A stretch of 64,000 nt of DNA from Paragonimus westermani (Eukaryota > Platyhelminthes > Trematoda > Plagiorchiida > Troglotrematidae). Location of the stretch: contig QNGE01003267.1 in assembly GCA_008508345.1 (NCBI GenBank), forward strand, positions 19,449-83,448, written 5' to 3'. Below are positions 57,340 through 64,000 of this stretch, piece after piece. The notes beneath the pieces were generated by a model. The model was not told the DNA's origin. It did no database searches and saw only the letters and a list, made by a program, of their open reading frames with translations. Both the position numbers and the translations under genes were made by a program. Positions within the stretch are counted from its first letter, which is position 1; every line of letters starts with the position of its first letter.

Positions 57340-57768
57340 CTTTTTCATACCGACAGCGGTGTGTGGTCGGTGAAAATCACAAACTATTTTCCATCGAAAG
57401 GCATGTGAAAAGTGACGAACGGCTGAATGAATTGCTAAAAATTTGCGACCGAACGTGTCTAACCTTGTTTCTGCCGGAAGTAGACGTCTGGAAGAGAATG
57501 GGAACGGTGTCCAGAAACAATCGACGAACTGCTGAAGTACGGCGTCGATTGCGATGTCTGATGCGTCAACAGCTTTTCTTATCTCCGCGGCTGAGTTGGA
57601 GTGGTGCAACGTAACTGCGGTAGAGAATTCATCTTTAATTCTATCGAAAGATACCATGGCAGTCGCTGCTAACTCTACGACTCCATTGATACGACTGCAG
57701 AGTATTTTGGTTAAAGAGTGCATACACCCGAAGCAGTGTGGAACAGACCGTTTACAACAGAGGACCAT
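57340..57768 (-). pseudogene. CsRn1-like RNase H domain
   Basis: The ORF contains the RT tail (KRSVPHCFGCMHSLTKIL) and then SFDRIKDEFSTAVTLHHSNS, AEIRKAVDASDIAIDAVLQQ, FSSRRLLPAETRLDTFGRK and LAIHSAVRHFSHAF. The catalytic Asp of VDASD is kept, as is the Glu of the AET block. The domain runs into a stop near the TDHRPL motif, where the sequence reads CDFHRPHTA. Confidence 0.82.
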
Positions 57769-57789
57769 CCCATTAAATCAGCGGATGGT

Positions 57790-58420
57790 TACGAGAGTTG
57801 TAGGACGGAGAAAATCGCGGAATACTCCTGACTCATGGGTGGGCAGTCGAATGCCGTGCTGGTCAACGTGGTGTCCTAGAAATTCTGTTGCTGACTGGCC
57901 AAAGACACACCTTTTAGCATTAAGCTTTAGGCCAAAAGTCGCTCATCTGTTGGAGAGCTGTCGCAAAAGAATCTGATGTTCTTCTTTAGAAGCGAATGCA
58001 ACTAATAAGCCGCCAATCTGAGGGTGGGCGAAATCCATATTCCGTATGAAGCCGCTTATCAAACGTTGAAAATCTTGTGCGGCGTTTCGCGAGCAGAACA
58101 GCACGCGTAGAAATTCGAATAAAGCGAATGATGTGATGACGGCTGTCTTCGCGATATACTCTTCCGCAATCGAGATTTAGTGATGGACACCCACCAGTTT
58201 CGTTTTCGAGCACTCACGGGTACCACGGACACCAGCCGTGATATCCTGTATGTGCGAGATAGGGTACCTGTCAAGTACTGTGGCGAGGTTGGATGAAAAT
58301 GATCACCACAGGAGAACCAATTGTCCAACGCTTCAAGGAACATGTGGAGTGGTGAGGTCCGAAGTCTACTGGATGGGCGGATATTTCCTAGCTCGAGCAT
58401 TTTCCCGAACTCAGCGCAGG
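57790..58420 (-). pseudogene. CsRn1-like reverse transcriptase, catalytic box destroyed
   Basis: Minus-strand pieces in order: KMLELGNIRPSSRLRTSPLH (58400), a decayed 'CGDY' block, SLNLDCGRVYREDSRHHIIR (58180), FSTFDKRLHTEYGF (RT 'FQRFMD' block), then DFAHPQIGGLLVAFASKE. Here QIGG (58020-58009) replaces the YIDD active site. Then ATFGLKLNAKRCVFGQSATE and FLGHHVDQHGI (57900-57840). Several frame changes and stops. Confidence 0.78.
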
Positions 58421-58429
58421 CTGTTTTCA

Positions 58430-59800
58430 GCTTTTATGGTGTCAACCTTCAAACTTTGGGAAACACCGGCGGACCTGCCGTGACAATGCGGCGCCTCGTG
58501 AAACCTGAGATGGTATTTAGAGATGAAGATTGTCGAAATGTGGTCGGATAATAATTGACTAAAAACTAAGTGAGTTTAGTCATATAGGGAGCTTTAATAC
58601 ACGGGACTGATTGACCCCTCATCCGCCAAAACCCGGTAACAGTCAGCTTTGTTGTTTGGTCGACTGGACGGTGTCGTCTGAAACCTACCAGTAGATCGAA
58701 GTGCTGGAGAGGATCGATGCCGGTAATCACCATTCAGATGTCGGCGATCGTGACTATCCAGCACTAAGTCCCACGAAGACCTAAATTAAGTTTGCGGGAG
58801 CGTTGAGCGAACAATTTTATAGTGCTTCCATTGGTGGCGTGGAGGCTGGAAGTGGTTGATCTGTTCAAGTCGTGAGCTTCAGGTGGAATCACGCTGACCT
58901 AAACACCCTTGTCAATGAGACAGCGAATCCCCGACTCGTGATCTCTAAGAAATAACAGACGACCAGGCGGGCAAGTTACGTCGTTAACAATGAGGAATTG
59001 GCTGACCTGTTTGCTGAATGGGCCAAATGTGCGAGGCTTTAGACATCGTCGGGCTTTCTTGCTAAATTGCTGGCAATGCCAACATCGATCAGGACTAGAG
59101 TTCGGTGACAGCTGACGTGAACCACGCAACCCTGAGTAGCTACTGTGCCGTCAAATTGGGGTAGTCGAGCGTGAGCTCGAACGCTGCGTCGTTAAGGTCC
59201 TAAATCGTCTACTTGGGCAAGCGACCGGAACATTCAAAGTGATAACTGCGCCCTGATAACTTGAGGCCAGTTGGAAAACAGCGGTGCCGTATGAACCCTC
59301 GATCTAGTCGCCAATATCAGTCAAGGCTGAAAGGTTGCTGATGGATTTGCGCTGAGGATGTTTTGCATATCTTTAAGCAAAAGCCGGAGCCACATTTCCT
59401 TAAGTAATGCCCATTCCATATGTGTCGTACCGGCTAACCGCTGCATGTGGCGAAGAAGATGCGATGGCTTATGATCACTGAGCTTAGTCGCACTCACAAG
59501 CTGAAAACTAAGCTGATATAAAATGCACGCAAGGTTTTTGAGTCCAGTAACTTCAGATTATCATCCACTTCGTCAGTGACGTGAAGTGACAGTGTTGCAA
59601 CTACAGGATAAAAACGGGTCGGCTCCGAAGTCATTTGTCATAGCGCAAATGTGGCTTCTAACCGAAAACACAGCGATCTAGGCTTATTCTCCGTAAATGT
59701 ATAAACGGTACGGCTGGTGCACTGGCCAAAGCATCTGTAGAAGCTTTAGATTCAGCCTCTAGGATGGTGGAACGGATAATAAATCGGTTTTAAAGTGAAT
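58430..59800 (-). pseudogene. CsRn1-like gag and protease remains
   Basis: On the minus strand from about 59530: LVSATKLSDHKPSHLLRHMQ and RKSISNLSALTDIGD (capsid 'LGDRKPSQLLRHLQ' and 'LAEL.DKI' blocks), then SPNSSPDRCWHCQQFSKKAR (59100), a CsRn1-type atypical zinc knuckle in which the last Cys is Arg, then PGRLLFLRDHESGIRCLIDK (58960-58910). The protease DTG is DKG here and is followed by a stop. Further pieces (KLNLGL, DLLVGF, TTFRQSSSLNT) lead to the RT. Many stops and frame changes. Confidence 0.7.
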
Positions 59801-59894
59801 ATATATAAAACATATGTCGATATAGCAACTAACAGGTATACCAAAGATACCAAACTGGAGAGCAAAAATTATTCGACCGTGCCCACCAATTTGG

Positions 59895-60270
59895 TGCTGG
59901 ACGTACCAAGTGGTTTGACCTCAGGTAAGAAAGTATCAGACGTGAAAAACAAAAGGCCGTTGAGAGCAGAGACCGAACCTTTGTCCGACGAAATGTACAC
60001 GTGGTTTCTGATATCGCTACAAACGACACCGACAAGCAACCTAGCCAGAGAGGCGAGAGATCGGCCGGCGACGAGCGAGCAAACCGGAGGAGCGTAACAC
60101 GTGTGTGGTTTAGGTTCGCGCCACAATCACATGGCATGTAACGGCATATATCACGGGAACCTCAATATATTAATGCCCTAATAGCTCGGGTGCAATATGC
60201 ATTTATGTGTTCGGGAACTACTTTACACATCACATCGCACTCAGACCCGTGGAATACCCACCACGCTACA
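59895..60270 (-). repeat. 5' LTR of the CsRn1-like element and primer binding site
   Basis: On the minus strand it runs from TGTAGCGTGG to GTCCAGCA. Just inside, TTGGTGGGCACGG (minus, about 59890-59878) sits where CsRn1-type elements carry a TGGTG-starting site complementary to tRNA-Trp. Only the first bases agree, so the site has decayed. It contains CACGTG and the shared block GGTTCGCGCCAC. Confidence 0.8.
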
Positions 60271-60279
60271 CTTGATGTA

Positions 60280-60860
60280 AGTCGTTTTTTATAGCATTTT
60301 ATTAATTCCAATTGCATACTTTGCCGTATTCTCGAGATGCCAGATGCGGTTGAATTTTCTCACCCAGTGCCATGTTTCATGTCTCTGTTTATACGTATTG
60401 CACACAGTAGACGCAGTCACCGTAAGAGAACATTTGTTTTTGGAGATGAACACGTTACTTTGGTCTGTTCCCCTTGAGGCCGATTTTGTCAACAGCCGAA
60501 ATTCGTCTGAGCAGGCGAAGTTCGGTCAGCTAGGTTCTGGGCCTCCGAGGGAAGTTACAAATCAATTGCGTTGGGTTCTTTTAATACAATCTGCGCAACA
60601 TCGCTATGCAGGGTGTAACGCGCCTATTACTTGTTAAAGACGTTCTATCCTGGCTTGTATGCTATACTCGGACCCTTGTTGTACGGCTTCACCCAGTCTA
60701 CTAGCGCGCAGTCAGGGAGTACACGACTGCGTAGGAAACACGCTGTAGTGCCGATTACCAGTTCGAAAAATGAATGAAATGCATGCAAATATATATCATT
60801 ATGTAGCGAGAAGGCGTCCAATAAAGCACAATCTTTATTGTCCAAACCGCTAGTCACATG
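60280..60860. other. No feature supported
   Basis: Sequence to the right of the LTR element. It could be the continuation of the Gypsy relic interrupted by the CsRn1 insertion, but no integrase or LTR homology is visible. ORFs at 60289-60492 minus and 60344-60637 plus have no motifs. Confidence 0.35.
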
Positions 60861-60974
60861 CAACGCGCGCTCTCTCGTTTATGAGTCGTGATTCCAACCC
60901 GCAGCACCCCCCGGTTTCCGTTCACACGTCGTGTGCACTTCTAACCGGTTTACGTGCGTGACCGGTGCCTTCTA

Positions 60975-61335
60975 TCGGAGGGTTTTTCGCTTGCCATTCC
61001 TCGTCTGTTTGTCCGATTCCGTTGCGCGATGGCTCGTCCGGCTGCTCGTGCTGTCCGCCATCCACCCAGTGTTGGCCTTGACCGTATTCCAACATCGTGT
61101 CGAGATGTTCCTCTGAATGTTGGAAAAACCACGCCTCCGATCTGGCCGTCTGTCGTATTTCGCCTGCCCTGCCTCGCCCGTTGGTCCGATCTAGTCGAGC
61201 GATGACTCATCCGGTCGCGCACGTTGTGCTTGATCCGATCGCGGCAGGTTTTCGAACGCAACTCCCCCCCACGTTGAGGTATTCGGCCGAGCGTTCGAAA
61301 ACTCGCACCCCCGACCTGGCAATCCACCACAATTA
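60975..61335. repeat. Two tandem ~180-bp GC-rich units, each ending in a hairpin
   Basis: Unit 1 (about 60975-61150) and unit 2 (about 61151-61335) share the order: CCTCGTCTGTTTGTCCGATT / CCTCGCCCGTTGGTCCGAT, then GCGCGATGGCTCGTCCGG / GAGCGATGACTCATCCGG, then a hairpin, then CGCCTCCGATCTGGC / CGCACCCCCGACCTGGC. The hairpin arms differ between units but pair within each: TTCCAACAT/ATGTTGGAA (61087-61095, 61117-61125) and TTTTCGAACGC/GCGTTCGAAAA (61249-61259, 61291-61301). Long overlapping ORFs here are composition artefacts. Confidence 0.65.
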
Positions 61336-61540
61336 GTTACTCGCCAAATGGAGCCAACTACAAGTTGGACCAATCTCCAGTGGTTCAGGCCATTTCGTGG
61401 TTAGGTGGCCCAGTGCGGTCAGTTCCATAGCCGTTGCACTCTGATTGATTCATTGGGTTAGCACGGTACTCACACCCACCTTCACGTCTCATCCTGGTTT
61501 GTTCGAGTGGAAAACTTTGCACGCTAGTGTTTGGTTGATG

Positions 61541-61635
61541 AACGATTTCGTCAGCCGCCACCGATGATCTGATTAGTTTGTTATGTAGCACGATTTCGTC
61601 ATCTGTCACTGATGACCTGATCAGGTTGTTTTAAT
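61541..61635. repeat. Two tandem ~47-bp units (ACGATTTCGTCA)
   Basis: Unit 1 (about 61541) reads ACGATTTCGTCAGCCGCCAC then GATGATCTGATTAGTTTGTT. Unit 2 (about 61589) reads ACGATTTCGTCATCTGTCAC then GATGACCTGATCAGGTTGTT. Immediately after lies TAATAATAATAATG (61631-61644). Confidence 0.75.
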
Positions 61636-63880
61636 AATAATAATGTTATATTTCTCGATGCATTCGTGAGAAACACGCTTAGGAGAGCGTGATCAATGTA
61701 CAGATTTTTAAGCATATACATATATATCAACACCAAATTTAATAATTGTACAATGAGTCAGTTAAGTGAATAGAGCAACAAAACAGACAAGACCAGACAA
61801 AATATGAAGGGAGAATTCAGGTTTAAGGAAAAAACTTCCAACTACATAGTTCTGAGACGACACTACTTGGGGTCTGCATGATCCGATAAAATAATTGATT
61901 TGTTACATCAATTGGGACCCCACAAGGTGATCACTGGCCTAATGCGCAAGATCGTGGCGAAAAGAGGGTGGTTGGAGGATGGAGAGGGTGTATTGGCGAA
62001 GAATTTGGTCGATATTCCATATAGATGATCCCGAAAAAATGTGCAGAAATGTTTTCATGATATGTGCGAGGTGGAGATGCATATGCTTTCGCGGGGAACG
62101 CATGGACCTCTCGACCGGACGTCATTATTCGCTTAAATTCATAAGAAGTTCGAGGAGCCCACGATATGCCCAACCACTGAGGAATTTTAAGTGTCCAGGC
62201 GAGGTGGGATGTTTTCTCGCGTAGTATATATCAGTGAATCCAAGAATGGGGAGCGGAATCATGCGATAAACGGGAGAAGGTGAAACTGGCTATTTGAGCT
62301 ATGACGAACAATGGAACATATGTTATTTTGGCATAACCTTCTATGTGACGTTTATAACATTGTGTTTATTGACTATGTATACCACATGCGAACAGCTGTT
62401 ATTGAATAACGCGAAAGGAGATCGATTATCAGCTATTCCTAGTATGCGATTGTTGACGAACTTCGATGTCAATTATTTTTGTACAGACGGTATATAGAAT
62501 GAGAAGAATGTTTGACAATACCGAGAGGTTGCTGGGTGGTCTGTCTGGGGAGAAAAAGGAAGAGTTGCGACTCTAGGTTATTATGCAGTCATGAGACGAG
62601 CAGGTTGAGTATTTTTCCAAACAATTTTAGCGTGCTCTGCTTTTGCATGGTGGTTTACAACTCGGACACACAAGCTATCAATCAGTATGGGGTAAATGTT
62701 TACCAGGACGATTGAGTTGTTACTAACGGGCATGTATATTGACACTTATACGTGTTGACTATGGACATGATTTCATGTTCGCTAGCAGGTCTGAAACTAA
62801 AACATCTATCCTGAAAGCGGTAGTTTTGATCGGTTCGAGGGGTTCGTGACTTAACATTACGCAAAGCAGGATATTTTTAGTCAGATGTTATTAGGTCCGT
62901 TTTCAGAGATAATTTGAACGGAGTTTTCTATGTGATTTAAGAGTTGCCAGAGTGAACTCTCTGTTCCTGATGTTGTATTTTGAGCTATGTTGAAGGCTAA
63001 TAGCGAGTTTGACATTAAATTTATTGCTATAAACTAGATTTTACATGAGCGCAAGGTTTAGCTTGAGACGCCGTAGCCAAAGAGGATCCAGTTTAAGCGT
63101 CTGGTAGCGTTCTCTGTAGTTCAACGAAGACGGATAACCCACTGAACCTTTCGTAAGTGCACGTCGGAGACTTTCCAGAGCTAGCTTATCAGACTTGCGC
63201 AGATGACTATATATGAACGTGCAGTACTCAAGTTAAGGTCGCATGCACAGCTTATAAAGGCGCAGTCGAGCTGCAGGAAAAAAGAATGAGTGCCTGATGT
63301 ATCCAATCGTTCGTTTAGTTTTAGCTACTAGGAAAGATATATGTTCAGCAAAATTGAATGAGTTTGAGTAACGTATACCTAGGTCGCGGACTGAATTGTC
63401 AGTTGGAGAAGCATGACCATCCAGCTTTATAGAGTCCTCTGGTATATGACAACCGTGTGCGACAATGGTGGATTTATGGGCTGAGAATTTCATCAACCAG
63501 GTTTGACACCAACACTCTAATGACATGATGTCCTCCCGTATATTTCCTAAAGAAGAATTGAGATCACCAGTAAGAAAAGTATAGACAAGTTTGATGTCAT
63601 CAGCGAATAGGAATAGTTTGCCATGTTTGTTAAATTTACATATATCATCTGTATACATAAGAAAGAGCAACGGTCTCAGGACGCTTCCTCGACTCACTCT
63701 GCTGGTGACTGGTCTGGGCGTTGAAGTGTTATCTCCTATTTTCACTGTTTCTGTGCGGTTCACAAGGTATGAAGCAAACCAGCTGAGTAATGAGTCACGT
63801 ATACCGAAAGATGCCATTTTGATCAGAAGGCGCTCATGAGGCACACGATCAAAAGCTGGTTTGCGCAGGAACATAGACAA
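61631..63880 (-). mobile_element. 5'-truncated CR1/jockey-like non-LTR retrotransposon
   Basis: On the minus strand the RT starts abruptly at about 63880 with KPAFDRVPHERLLIKM, lacking the motif A aspartate that normally precedes AFDRV. It continues through VSRGSVLRPLLFLMYTDDI, LFLFADDIKLVYTF, DLGIRYSNSFNFAEHI and, past stops, LEYCTFIYSHLRKSDKLALE and KSHRKLRSN (about 62930). A long non-coding tail follows. The ATT-repeat at 61631-61644 is a plausible 3' terminus, as CR1-group elements often end in short tandem repeats. Abrupt 5' truncation is typical of these elements. Confidence 0.7.
63233..63880 (-). pseudogene. CR1/jockey-like reverse transcriptase fragment
   Basis: This is a 215-residue open stretch. 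The catalytic FADD is intact, but the PQGS box reads SRGS (gln to arg) and the upstream half of motif A is missing. It ends at a TAG after KLCMRP, with homology continuing beyond (LEYCTFIYSHLRKS). It is a different family from the CR1-like copy at 31-34 kb, since the sequences share only the general RT motifs. Confidence 0.82.
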
Positions 63881-64000
63881 CAGGACGATTGGCCCTTTCC
63901 GAGGCTGGTCCCCATGACGACGTCATACCAGAAGGTCATCACGACGACGTAGCTCATGGTCCCATGAAGGTTTCTGCTGGTATCATGAACGGTATGGTGC

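Larger units (their letters stand above)
54991..60270 (-). mobile_element. CsRn1-clade Gypsy LTR retrotransposon with both LTRs, inactivated
   Basis: The element reads on the minus strand: 5' LTR (60270-59895), primer site, gag, protease, RT, RNase H, integrase, purine tract, 3' LTR (55322-54991). Both LTRs begin TGTAGCG and end in CA on the minus strand. The length of 5.28 kb is close to Clonorchis CsRn1 (about 5 kb). Flanking tetramers on the plus strand are CTAG (54987-54990) and CTTG (60271-60274), consistent with a 4-bp target duplication with one change. The LTRs are clearly alignable but diverged, and many frame breaks occur, so it is an old insertion. It landed at the end of another Gypsy relic. 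Confidence 0.88.

Noticed and set aside
60950..61336. Several overlapping ORFs up to 126 codons
   Set aside because: They fall in a GC-rich tandem repeat where stops are rare; both strands are open and composition is Arg-rich.

Overview
The window is eukaryotic nuclear DNA, most likely from a parasitic flatworm (digenean fluke). The evidence is one recognisable host gene whose introns range from 46 nt to about 17 kb, plus decayed copies of the retroelement families that dominate fluke genomes: CsRn1-clade Gypsy LTR elements, Penelope-like elements, and CR1-like and RTE-like non-LTR elements. No operons, Shine-Dalgarno sites, CRISPR arrays or other prokaryotic features were seen. The species cannot be fixed from the sequence. 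The very long introns favour a large-genome fluke (Fasciola or Paragonimus type), but this is inference.

Host gene. The left 39.3 kb is a single gene on the minus strand encoding palmitoyl-protein thioesterase 1 (PPT1), the lysosomal enzyme that removes S-acyl groups from proteins. I rebuilt seven coding exons: 39291-39186, 39135-39017, 21615-21311, 17446-17356, 17309-17211, 4607-4536 and 1975-1850. They join in phase with GT-AG introns into a 305-residue protein with a signal peptide, a GxSxG serine (Ser112), Asp231, His287 and a stop. Human PPT1 has 306 residues. Just upstream of the start codon lie a GC box and a near-perfect CLEAR-type E-box, the element TFEB uses to control lysosomal genes in mammals.

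Introns. Intron 6 (2.6 kb) and intron 3 (3.9 kb) hold nothing I can name. Intron 5 (12.6 kb) holds an integrase scrap and a Penelope-like fragment. Intron 2 (17.4 kb) holds a tRNA-derived SINE, an unassigned exon-like ORF, a GC-rich island, a short tandem repeat, a nearly full CR1-like element in the same orientation as PPT1, and an RTE-like tail beside it.

Right of PPT1 (39.4-64 kb). This is a retroelement graveyard. It contains a direct-repeat partner of a copy inside intron 2 (the pair brackets PPT1 exons 1-2), Penelope-like remains, a Gypsy gag relic, a CsRn1-type integrase relic, a second Gypsy RNase H-integrase relic, a CsRn1-clade LTR element with both LTRs (about 54991-60270, minus) inserted at the edge of that relic, a GC-rich tandem repeat with paired hairpin arms, and a 5'-truncated CR1-like element at the right edge. 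Three exon-like ORFs of unknown identity (24.8, 51.4 and 53.4 kb) are described without assigned function. None of the transposons is intact. The PPT1 gene appears functional.
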